From contig CAZXJV010000038.1 in assembly GCA_964641135.1 (NCBI GenBank), positions 1-25,901 of the forward strand: 25,901 nucleotides of DNA, given 5' to 3'. Positions within the stretch are counted from its first letter, which is position 1. Each line of letters begins with the position of its first letter. This stretch comes from Teretinema sp964641135. GTDB taxonomy: Bacteria > Spirochaetota > Spirochaetia > Treponematales > Treponemataceae. Below are positions 1 to 5,986 of the stretch, piece by piece. The notes under the pieces are model-generated. The model saw only the letters and a list, made by a program, of their open reading frames with translations, was not told the origin of the DNA and did not search any database. The position numbers and the translations under genes are program-made.

Positions 1-83
1 CGCGCGCGTCGTGCGCGCTCACTCCGGGCCGCCTTCAGGCCCTGCCGGCGCCTTCCCTGGCGCCTTTTCGCCGCTCTCGCGGC
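1..83. repeat. Cluster of four adjacent GC-rich hairpins
   Basis: Four short perfect stem-loops follow one another: GCGCGC at 2-7 with 13-18, GGGCC at 26-30 with GGCCC at 38-42, GGCGCC at 47-52 with 59-64, and GCCGC at 70-74 with GCGGC at 79-83. Loops are 4 to 7 bases. No ORF is apparent. The function is unknown. It abuts a copy of a tRNA T-arm at 95-111. Confidence 0.6.
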
Positions 84-94
84 GCGGGCCTTTC

Positions 95-182
95 GGTTCA
101 AGTCCAGGTGGTCCTTTAAAATAAAAGAAGGTACCCTCTGGCGAGGATACCTTCTTTTATTGGGCCCACCTGGACTTGAACC
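95..182. repeat. 17-bp perfect inverted repeat of a tRNA T-arm
   Basis: The 17-mer at 95-111 (GGTTCAAGTCCAGGTGG) reappears as its exact reverse complement at 166-182. The right arm is part of a recognisable tRNA 3' half on the minus strand. The left arm keeps the T-loop TTCAAGT and the 3' T-stem strand, but its flank no longer pairs as a T-stem. A terminator hairpin lies between the arms. Either two convergent tRNA tails once faced each other or one tail was copied in inverted orientation. Confidence 0.6.
120..161. terminator. Strong hairpin, probably a bidirectional intrinsic terminator
   Basis: The arms 120-138 and 143-161 pair at 18 of 19 positions around a TGGC loop. The A/T-rich outer stem gives a U-rich tail on either strand. 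It sits immediately 3' of the minus-strand tRNA tail, so it is most simply the native terminator of that tRNA gene. Confidence 0.75.
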
Positions 183-202
183 AGGGACCGACGGATTATG
201 AG
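161..202 (-). other. 3' fragment of a CAU-anticodon tRNA (Ile-CAU or Met); putative attachment site
   Basis: Read on the minus strand, the segment gives anticodon loop CTCATAA (196-202), 3' anticodon-stem strand (191-195), five-base variable loop (186-190), perfect T-stem CCTGG/CCAGG with loop TTCAAGT (169-185), acceptor strand TGGGCCC (162-168) and discriminator A (161). CCA is not encoded. The matching 5' half is missing: the sequence beyond 202 does not supply the other anticodon-stem strand. A break exactly at the anticodon loop is a known crossover point for tyrosine integrases that target tRNA genes, and a 6-bp dyad (200-205/208-213) spans it. I infer an att site whose mobile element lies to the right. 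No integrase gene is in the window. Confidence 0.6.
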
Positions 203-363
203 GCAAATGCCTCAACAAACACATGCAGAATCTTACATAGGAGTATAATACATCTTGATATAATCAGCAATATGCTTAGTTTTAGTTCTATACTTTTGTA
301 AGGAGTTGCTTATCATTGCAAGCTATTTGCCTTAACTCATGCCTTAAGTTGTTTTAATCAGTT

Positions 364-439
364 AACAATTCCACCTCATTCTCTCCGTCGCTCCAGCCCT
401 TCGGGCCTTCCGCTCCTCCGTTCATGGCGTGGAATTGTT
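364..439. repeat. Inverted repeat A: 11-bp arms around a pyrimidine-rich core
   Basis: AACAATTCCAC at 364-374 pairs perfectly with GTGGAATTGTT at 429-439. The 54-base core holds the motif CTCTCCGTCGCTCC and a small GCCC-TTC-GGGC hairpin. Total size, and ends that read AAC...GTT, are reminiscent of integron attC sites. Only one end comes within one base of the 7-base core consensus, and no integrase or cassette gene is visible, so that identity is not supported. Confidence 0.6.
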
Positions 440-525
440 CCCAGGAAATCTAATTGGCTTACCTTCACAAGGCTCCTCTTGCTGCCCTGCCCCCTTACCG
501 CTTCCCCAGTTCTCTCTCGTCAGTA

Positions 526-655
526 AACAAAAATAACGTGTCTCTCTCCGTCACTCCCTCACTCGTCGCAGACCCTTCCTCCGCTCCTTGTCAGTCGCTC
601 CGGTCGGGCAAGCTCCTCGTTCTGTCGTTCCTCCGCTCGTCACCTAATTTTTGTT
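526..655. repeat. Inverted repeat B: 15-bp imperfect arms, same core motif as repeat A
   Basis: Arms 526-540 and 641-655 pair at 13 of 15 positions, including a perfect AACAAAAAT/ATTTTTGTT end. The 100-base core is almost entirely pyrimidine on the plus strand and contains CTCTCCGTCACTCC, one base different from the copy in repeat A. This makes A and B members of one repeat family with different arms. Confidence 0.6.
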
Positions 656-1006
656 CTCAAGAATCAATCGACCCCATGCACCTATACGGGCAAACTGGCA
701 GCAATCCCGCACACCGCCACCTTCTGGCCTTCACCAGTTACGCCGCGCATCCCTGCGCGGCTCCACCTTCGTTCGGCCCCTCCGCCCGTCGGCCCTCCTG
801 GCCTTGGGCTCCCGGGTCCTCTCTCCGTGCCTTCTCCCTCTCCGTACAAGGGCAGCTCAAACGCGTTTACCTCGCACTGGTTTAGAAAACCGTCTCCTCG
901 TCCGCTCATCATCGGAAATCAGCCAGAACCGAAAGAACGCAACCATTCCCCGTAGTCAGTTCACCGGCTTTTACTGTCTGCCGTCAGCTCATCTCTCATG
1001 GCCCCA

Positions 1007-1135
1007 AACCGCGCCGGGTTCCCTCCGCCCCTGCCGGCCCCCCTTCCCCCAAACCCCCAACCCCCCGCATACCCCACAATAAGGTACCGCATTTTACTTG
1101 GGGGAAGGGGGGCCTCTTAGGGGCTCCGGCGCGTT
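1007..1135. repeat. Long imperfect palindrome with a perfect 17-bp GC-rich core stem
   Basis: The 17-base stretch at 1036-1052 is the exact reverse complement of 1098-1114 (a G-run/C-run stem). Outside it, AACCGCGCCGG at 1007-1017 pairs with CCGGCGCGTT at 1126-1135 apart from one bulged base. The loop is 45 bases. The structure would fold stably as RNA or single-stranded DNA. No coding potential and no T-run follow, so it is not a standard terminator. Confidence 0.65.
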
Positions 1136-1324
1136 GCACTTGCCCGGCGAAAATTGGGGCAGCTTATACAAGGCGGTGAGTTTTCAGTTATCAAGAATCC
1201 GTGACATTTAGCTTATACGCGAAGCTTTACCAGGTTGCTAACCCGCTTTTATTCGCTTCTCCGTTCGCCACCTGTAAGCATGTAACGCATTCTCTTTGCT
1301 ATCCCCGATACCGATAGCACGCGA

Positions 1325-1434
1325 CCTTCCGGCAACATCTTACCCGGAAAGTCGGTCGGACTGCGGCCAACGGTTCTTCGAACCGTCGTCCACAATCCGG
1401 CCTACAAGAAGCTAATTCCCTAGTTGCCGGAAGG
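1325..1434. repeat. 12-bp perfect inverted repeat enclosing a smaller hairpin
   Basis: CCTTCCGGCAAC at 1325-1336 pairs with GTTGCCGGAAGG at 1423-1434. Inside, ACGGTT-CTTCG-AACCGT forms a 6-bp hairpin and GGCC blocks could pair around it. The nested layout suggests a folded RNA or single-stranded DNA element. I do not recognise the family. Confidence 0.5.
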
Positions 1435-1497
1435 CCGCTCCCCGGAAGATTCCGTACCCGACGACATTACCTCAATCTGATAGTTTTACCCGCTGAG

Positions 1498-1518
1498 CCC
1501 GCCCGCTACGCGGGCGGG
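1498..1518. terminator. Very GC-rich hairpin, possible terminator
   Basis: CCCGCCCGC (1498-1506) and GCGGGCGGG (1510-1518) form a 9-bp perfect stem with a 3-base loop. The following plus-strand bases are only moderately T-rich, with a T-run about ten bases later, so termination is plausible but not certain. No gene upstream is known to need it. Confidence 0.4.
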
Positions 1519-1614
1519 GATTTCAAAACTTTTTACCTTCCGGAAATTTATTATCGGGGAGGGCGCGGATCCAATCGCAATTACTCGCACCAGCGGTGAC
1601 GCAAAAACGGCTGA

Positions 1615-1681
1615 TGACACCAAAAAACAGAACTCCCTTACACTCTCTCTTATTCATTTCTTTTTTATGTTTTTAGTGTCA
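1615..1681. repeat. Inverted repeat with GTGTCA half-sites
   Basis: TGACAC followed by an A-run (1615-1629) faces the T-run plus GTGTCA at 1668-1681, leaving about 40 bases between. Related hexamers recur nearby: GGTGAC near 1595, GTGTCACC at 1676-1683, and GTCACC/GTGTCAT near 1801-1830. The cluster lies ahead of the yjfB-like gene and could be a protein-binding region. This is inference from repetition only. Confidence 0.35.
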
Positions 1682-1866
1682 CCAAAGAAAAATGAAATAT
1701 TAGAGGCTCATACTATTCTCTTGAATTGTGCAGATTGATTTTTACTTGCTCACAGTGGTATTTAATCGCGCTGATATTCTCAAAATACCTTACTTTTACC
1801 GTCACCTTTAGTGTCATCTTTTCCGTCACCGGGATAGGGGGAGCACGGGGGGAAAGGCATTGACGA

Positions 1867-1874
1867 GCCGATAA
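1867..1874 (+). promoter_or_regulatory. Sigma-28-like -10 box ahead of the yjfB-like gene
   Basis: GCCGATAA matches the flagellar sigma factor (FliA/SigD) -10 consensus exactly and ends 20 bases before the start codon. The -35 side does not contain TAAA at the usual spacing (the region is G-rich), so the match is half a promoter. Control by a motility sigma factor would fit the gene's family. Confidence 0.3.
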
Positions 1875-1894
1875 AACGTGAGTATCCTTACCGT

Positions 1895-2074
1895 ATGGAT
1901 ATTGCCGCTCTCTCAACAGCCCTTTCTCAAAACAAAGTACAAGAAGCCGCCGCGGTTCAAGTACAGAAACTTGCCATGAACTCGGCAGAAACCCAGGGCG
2001 CGGCTCTCGTCAAGATGATGAGCGAAACCATCACCGATCCCTCACTCGGTAACCGCGTTGACATTTTCGCCTGA
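1895..2074 (+). CDS. YjfB-family putative motility protein (59 aa)
   Basis: This 59-residue ORF starts MDIAALSTALSQNKVQEAAA and ends near NRVDIFA. The pattern of an N-terminal MD(I/V)xxLSxxxSQ segment, a central helix with KMxM-type residues and a C-terminal LGxxxDI motif is that of the small YjfB putative motility proteins of Bacillus, clostridia and spirochaetes. Their biochemical role is not established. There is no clear Shine-Dalgarno sequence; the start was chosen because it gives the family N-terminus. It stands alone, downstream of a sigma-28-like -10 box and upstream of the hemerythrin operon in the same direction. The family call is fairly sure, function is not. Confidence 0.7.
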   Translation: MDIAALSTALSQNKVQEAAAVQVQKLAMNSAETQGAALVKMMSETITDPSLGNRVDIFA

Positions 2075-2245
2075 GCCTATTCCGGAATTTTCACACACGA
2101 CCAACCAGCCCCGACTGCAACCTTACCTAAATCCCATGCGAATGTTTCGGCGAGTTTGTCAGTATATCCTGAACGATCTCTTCGGTTCTTTTACCCAGAC
2201 AGATGCGACATGGAAAAGCCTTGTGTCGGTTTTTTAGATATTTCT

Positions 2246-2273
2246 TTGCTTTATTCCGCGTATTCCATATAAT
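2246..2273 (+). promoter_or_regulatory. Sigma-70-type promoter for the hemerythrin/flavodiiron operon
   Basis: A perfect TATAAT at 2268-2273 has TTGCTT at 2246-2251 with a 16-base spacer. Transcription would begin close to the GGAGGG ribosome-binding site at 2281-2286, leaving a very short leader. Confidence 0.5.
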
Positions 2274-2291
2274 TCCTAGTGGAGGGTAGTG

Positions 2292-2834
2292 ATGAAATAT
2301 GCAAGCGAAGAACTCAAGAATGAGCATGAGGGTATTCTTCATGGATTAGCAATATTGGAAAAGATGGCCGATTCGACCGAGTCAGGGTCGCCTGTACCTG
2401 TAGCAGAAATCTCGGAGATAGTTAATTTTCTCATATTATTCGCGGACAAGTGCCACCACGGAAAAGAGGAAGGAATACTCTTCCCGATACTGGAACGATA
2501 CGGAGTGGCGAACGAACGCGGGCCGATAGGTCAGATGCTCAGCGAACATGTCGAAGGCAGAAAGTACATTCAAGGTTTGTCTTTGTCAATCTCGAATGGC
2601 ACGCTCGACACGTCAGCCTTCGTCACCAACGCGCGGCACTATATAGAACTGTTACGCGCCCACATCCAAAAAGAAAACAACGTGCTGTTCCCGATGGGCG
2701 ATAAAATTATTCCCGAATCAGAACAACAACGCGTTCTTGAAGCCTTCGAAAACCATGAGCAAACCGCGATGGGTCCCGGAATTCATGACAAACTACACGG
2801 AATGCTCGATACTTTCCAGAAGAAATACCTGTAA
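2292..2834 (+). CDS. Hemerythrin-domain (HHE) protein
   Basis: This 180-aa cytoplasmic protein has the helical-bundle iron-ligand pattern of hemerythrins: H12/H17 in the first helix, HHGKEEGILFP near residue 55, an EH pair near 85, and HIQKENNVLFP around 130. Such proteins bind O2 at a non-haem di-iron centre and serve in oxygen sensing, delivery or detoxification. ATG 2292 is preferred over the GTG one codon earlier because GGAGGG (2281-2286) is then five bases away. The flavodiiron gene follows after 32 bases, which suggests one transcript in which this protein supplies or buffers O2/NO for the reductase. No sensory or signalling domain is fused. Confidence 0.9.
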   Translation: MKYASEELKNEHEGILHGLAILEKMADSTESGSPVPVAEISEIVNFLILFADKCHHGKEEGILFPILERYGVANERGPIGQMLSEHVEGRKYIQGLSLSISNGTLDTSAFVTNARHYIELLRAHIQKENNVLFPMGDKIIPESEQQRVLEAFENHEQTAMGPGIHDKLHGMLDTFQKKYL

Positions 2835-2866
2835 GAAATCCTTCCAGGCGTATCAAAGGAGATACT

Positions 2867-4054
2867 ATGCATATACCCGTAAAGAATAACGTTTCATGGG
2901 TAGGAAAAATCGATTGGGAGCTCCAAAAGTTTCACGGTGACGAATATTCCACCACTAAAGGGTCAACCTATAACTCATATTTAATCCGTGAAGAAAAAAA
3001 CGGGCTGATAGACTCAGTATGGAAACCCTACGCGAAAGAATTTGTGGAAAACCTCAAAGCGGAAATACCCCTTGAAAAGATCGACTTCATAATCGCCAAT
3101 CACGGCGAGGTAGACCATTCGGGCGCCCTGAGCGAACTTATCAGGCATATACCGAATATTCCAGTGTATTGCACTGAAAACGCAGTGAAATCGCTCACCG
3201 GCCAATACCATGAGAAATGGAATTTCCACACGGTAAAAACCGGCGACTCGATCGACATCGGCAACGGGAAAAAGCTCGTTTTCGTGGAAATGAAAATGCT
3301 CCACTGGCCAGACAGCATGGCAACCTATATGACCGGCGACAACATTCTCTTCAGCAACGACGCATTCGGCCAACACTACGCGTCGAATAGTCTCTTCAAC
3401 GATCTGGTCGACAAGGGCGAACTCTTCGAGGAGTGCCTCAAGTACTACGCGAACATACTCACGCCCTTTAGCGCCCTCGTTGATAAGAAAATCCAGGAAA
3501 TACTTTCGCTCAAATTGCCCATCGACATCATCGCCCCAAGCCACGGTGTCATCTGGAGAGATAATCCCATACAAATAGTCCAAAAGTACATTGAGTGGTG
3601 CAAGGACTACCAGGAAGACCAAATCACCATTCTCTACGACACAATGTGGGAAGGAACCCGCCATATGGCGGAGGCTATCGCAAGCGGTATCAGGGACAGT
3701 GGATGCACATCCACTGTCAAAGTCTTTAATATTTCCAAGAGCGACAAAAACGACCTTATCACCGAAGTGTTCAAGGCGAAGCACATTCTGGTAGGCTCTC
3801 CCACGATCGGAAAGGGCATCACCCATGCAACGGCAGGATTACTTGAGATGATCGAAGGGCTTCGCTTTCGGAATAAAAAGGCCGCGAGCTTTGGCTGTTA
3901 CGGCTGGAGCGGTGAAGCCGTGGCCAAGCTCAACAAGCTCTTGACCGCGTCCGGTTTCGAGCTAGTTAACGACGGTCTTAAGGCTCTCTGGGAGCCCGAC
4001 GGAACGACGATAGACCAATGCAAGGCGTTCGGGAAATCCGTGATTAATCCATAA
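2867..4054 (+). CDS. fprA: FprA-type flavodiiron protein (O2/NO reductase)
   Basis: The 395-aa protein has a metallo-beta-lactamase-like N-terminal half (about 1-250) followed by a flavodoxin domain (about 253-395, FMN phosphate loop in YDTMWEGTRHMAEA). All expected di-iron ligands are present: H79, E81, D83 (NHGEVDH), H146, D165 and H226. This is the two-domain class A form with no rubredoxin or reductase extension, which reduces O2 to water and/or NO to N2O in the cytoplasm using electrons from rubredoxin. AAAGGAGA precedes the ATG. It is co-oriented with, and 32 bases from, the hemerythrin gene. Its 3' end overlaps the convergent HD-GYP gene by 11 bases. Substrate preference cannot be read from the sequence. 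Confidence 0.95.
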   Translation: MHIPVKNNVSWVGKIDWELQKFHGDEYSTTKGSTYNSYLIREEKNGLIDSVWKPYAKEFVENLKAEIPLEKIDFIIANHGEVDHSGALSELIRHIPNIPVYCTENAVKSLTGQYHEKWNFHTVKTGDSIDIGNGKKLVFVEMKMLHWPDSMATYMTGDNILFSNDAFGQHYASNSLFNDLVDKGELFEECLKYYANILTPFSALVDKKIQEILSLKLPIDIIAPSHGVIWRDNPIQIVQKYIEWCKDYQEDQITILYDTMWEGTRHMAEAIASGIRDSGCTSTVKVFNISKSDKNDLITEVFKAKHILVGSPTIGKGITHATAGLLEMIEGLRFRNKKAASFGCYGWSGEAVAKLNKLLTASGFELVNDGLKALWEPDGTTIDQCKAFGKSVINP

Positions 4055-5771
4055 GCTCCTGAAACACGATCTGGAATCGGTCTTTCAACGAAATGAACAC
4101 GGAGATAAGATCCGGGTCAAAGTGCGTTCCTGCGCTTCCCACGATGTGCTTGACCGTATCCTCATGCGTCCACGGCTCCTTGTACGGACGCTTGCTCCGC
4201 AAGGCGTCGTACACGTCGCAGAGGGCTGTTATGTGCGCGGACAGTGGAATATGCTTCCCGGCGATTCCGTTGGGATAACCCGACCCGTCGAATTTTTCGT
4301 GATGGCACAGGGTTATCGCCGCTGCCATCTCGAACTCGTCTTTACCCTTAACGATGTTATGTCCGAGTACTGTATGACTTTTCATGATGTGGAACTCTTC
4401 CGGGGTTAGCTTTCTTGGTGCCATCAAAATGGAATCAAGGATGCCCACCTTACCGATATCGTGCATTGGGGCGAACACCTCGATATCGTCGCAGTACTTT
4501 TCGTTTTTTCCAAGCTCGCGTGCGATGAGTTTCGCGAACAAACCCACCCGCTTCATATGATTACCCGTATCGTCATCTCGTAATTCCGCAAGGTCGGCTA
4601 TCGTTTGATACAGTTGAATCCGGTTCTTTTGGGCGAGTTCGTGGGAGACGGTCACGTCGACAGGAAACCCGATGATGCTTTGCAACGTTCCGTTATCATC
4701 ATACACGGCGTTGACGAGGAGACTTATCCAGACAAGGGAATTATCCTTCCGCCTGTTTATCACTTCGCCCTTCCAGGTTTTCACTTCCGGATCACGGATC
4801 GCAGCCCACAAGTCCTTGAACTTCATTTCATACTCGAAGATGTTCACTCCGAGATTTTCATAGACGTCACGACCAGGGTTAAGTATTCGCGGGTTATTGC
4901 CAATCACCTCATGTCGGGTATAACCATACATATCCAGAAAGGAGTTATTTACCGAAATTATCTTTCCTTCGGAATCCGTTATCAAGATCGGTTGCGACGT
5001 TTTCTGGAACGCAGAGAAATACTGATTTTTCTCATTCTCAAGCTTCTCCTGCTTGGTAATGTCCTTGCAAAATGCCATGAGCTTGCCGTCTTTCAGGTTT
5101 ACCACGCTAATGTCGACGGTTACTTTCTTCCCATCCTTCCGTATTAGATGTGATATTCTGCTCGATTTTTTATTACCTTTCAACTCTGTTAAGGTACGCT
5201 TGTGTCCCGGCACGTCTTCGGTCGCCAGTACGTCTTTTATCTTCAACTTCAATAGCTCGTCTCTGTTATATCCTACCATCTCGCATGCGGCAGAGTTCGC
5301 GTATACGTAATTAAATGAGCTGTCAGTTATAAAAACCGCATCAGGAGCGCTTTCGATGTATTCTCGAAGCTCCTCTTTGCTCTTCAGCAGTTCTTCTTCA
5401 GTTTGTTTTTGACTCGTGATATCGAAAGAAATAACGACAAAGAACTCTTTCTGCGGAGAGAAAACAGACAAATGAAACCACTTTTTAAGGGCGACAGAAT
5501 AGGCTTCAAGTTCGGTGCTCTGGCCTGTGAGTGCTACTTTACCGAAGCATTCTACCCAGTTAAAGGAATCTTCGAGAACCTGCGGGACCACCTCGGAACA
5601 ACGCTTTCCGGCTACTTTTCCAGGCTCAAAGCCCAACATTTCCTCAAACACAGGGTTCGTGTCAATGAATACATAATCTATGGGATTTCCGTCAGCATCG
5701 AGAATAATTTGGTCATAGGAATACCCGAAGGTTGATTTTTTTAATATGATGTCTTGTATATCCGCATTCAT
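4044..5771 (-). CDS. Triple-PAS HD-GYP domain protein (probable c-di-GMP phosphodiesterase)
   Basis: The 575-aa protein has three PAS-like sensory domains (about 5-125, 130-245 and 250-385) and a C-terminal HD-GYP domain. Catalytic-type residues are H405, HD at 437-438 (HDIGKVGI), H466, HH at 490-491, the GSGYP loop near 496-500 and D519. HD-GYP proteins hydrolyse cyclic di-GMP. The PAS modules presumably sense a small molecule or redox state; their cofactor is unknown. No transmembrane helix or receiver domain is seen, so it is probably a soluble sensor-effector. ATG 5771 has a weak AGGG 8 to 10 bases upstream. It is transcribed alone, convergent with fprA, which raises a possible but unproven link to oxygen sensing. 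Confidence 0.9.
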   Translation of the reverse strand: MNADIQDIILKKSTFGYSYDQIILDADGNPIDYVFIDTNPVFEEMLGFEPGKVAGKRCSEVVPQVLEDSFNWVECFGKVALTGQSTELEAYSVALKKWFHLSVFSPQKEFFVVISFDITSQKQTEEELLKSKEELREYIESAPDAVFITDSSFNYVYANSAACEMVGYNRDELLKLKIKDVLATEDVPGHKRTLTELKGNKKSSRISHLIRKDGKKVTVDISVVNLKDGKLMAFCKDITKQEKLENEKNQYFSAFQKTSQPILITDSEGKIISVNNSFLDMYGYTRHEVIGNNPRILNPGRDVYENLGVNIFEYEMKFKDLWAAIRDPEVKTWKGEVINRRKDNSLVWISLLVNAVYDDNGTLQSIIGFPVDVTVSHELAQKNRIQLYQTIADLAELRDDDTGNHMKRVGLFAKLIARELGKNEKYCDDIEVFAPMHDIGKVGILDSILMAPRKLTPEEFHIMKSHTVLGHNIVKGKDEFEMAAAITLCHHEKFDGSGYPNGIAGKHIPLSAHITALCDVYDALRSKRPYKEPWTHEDTVKHIVGSAGTHFDPDLISVFISLKDRFQIVFQELMD

Positions 5772-5986
5772 TCTTTACCCTGCTTTTAAGTCAAATTCTA
5801 CTCAATAATACCCCATTGTATAATCTCATAGATGAAATCACTTAAAGTAATTCTGATTTAACATTAAAACAGAGTTTCCAATTCGTCAAGTTTTGTTAGC
5901 TTACGTTTTTCATAGTTATGTCATTATAAAGCCCATGAATCATTCGTTAATTTACATACCATGCAGAGCACTATCAACAAATTTCT

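Larger units (their letters stand above)
203..1894. other. 1.7-kb region with no convincing gene; palindromes and a pyrimidine-rich strand
   Basis: Open frames here (for example plus-strand 454-885 and 651-1082) translate to low-complexity Ser/Pro/Arg-rich sequence, overlap one another and show no domain, so I do not call them. The plus strand is strongly pyrimidine-biased in places: I count 13 purines in 541-600 and 14 in 781-840. Several long inverted repeats, listed separately, divide the region. A shared motif CTCTCCGTC(G/A)CTCC occurs at 381-394 and 544-557, and CTCTCCGT again at 821-828. The nonamer AGCTTATAC occurs twice near 1160 and 1210. The last 200 bases before the yjfB-like gene are AT-rich. 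Confidence 0.6.

Noticed and set aside
364..655. Integron attC sites with AAC...GTT ends
   Set aside because: The 7-base core consensus is not met at both ends of either repeat, no cassette ORFs lie between, and the cores are too purine/pyrimidine-skewed for the usual folded attC arms. Kept only as unexplained inverted repeats.
454..1082. Two overlapping 143-aa plus-strand ORFs
   Set aside because: They overlap in different frames, have Ser/Pro/Arg low-complexity composition driven by the pyrimidine-rich strand, and show no ribosome-binding site or domain.
161..1200. Group I intron in a CAU-anticodon tRNA, since such introns are known in bacterial tRNA-Ile(CAU)
   Set aside because: The base preceding the presumed 3' exon does not fit a terminal G at a sensible position, no matching 5' tRNA half is found to the right on the minus strand, and no conserved intron core was recognised.
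1713..1916. 67-aa minus-strand ORF upstream of the yjfB-like gene
   Set aside because: It overlaps the start of the YjfB-type gene and its candidate promoter, and has no recognisable feature.
3014..3826. 270-aa minus-strand ORF opposite fprA
   Set aside because: It lies wholly inside the clearly functional flavodiiron gene, has no recognisable domain, and looks like a codon-bias shadow.
4605..5147. 180-aa plus-strand ORF opposite the HD-GYP gene
   Set aside because: It is antisense to conserved PAS domains and has no motif of its own.
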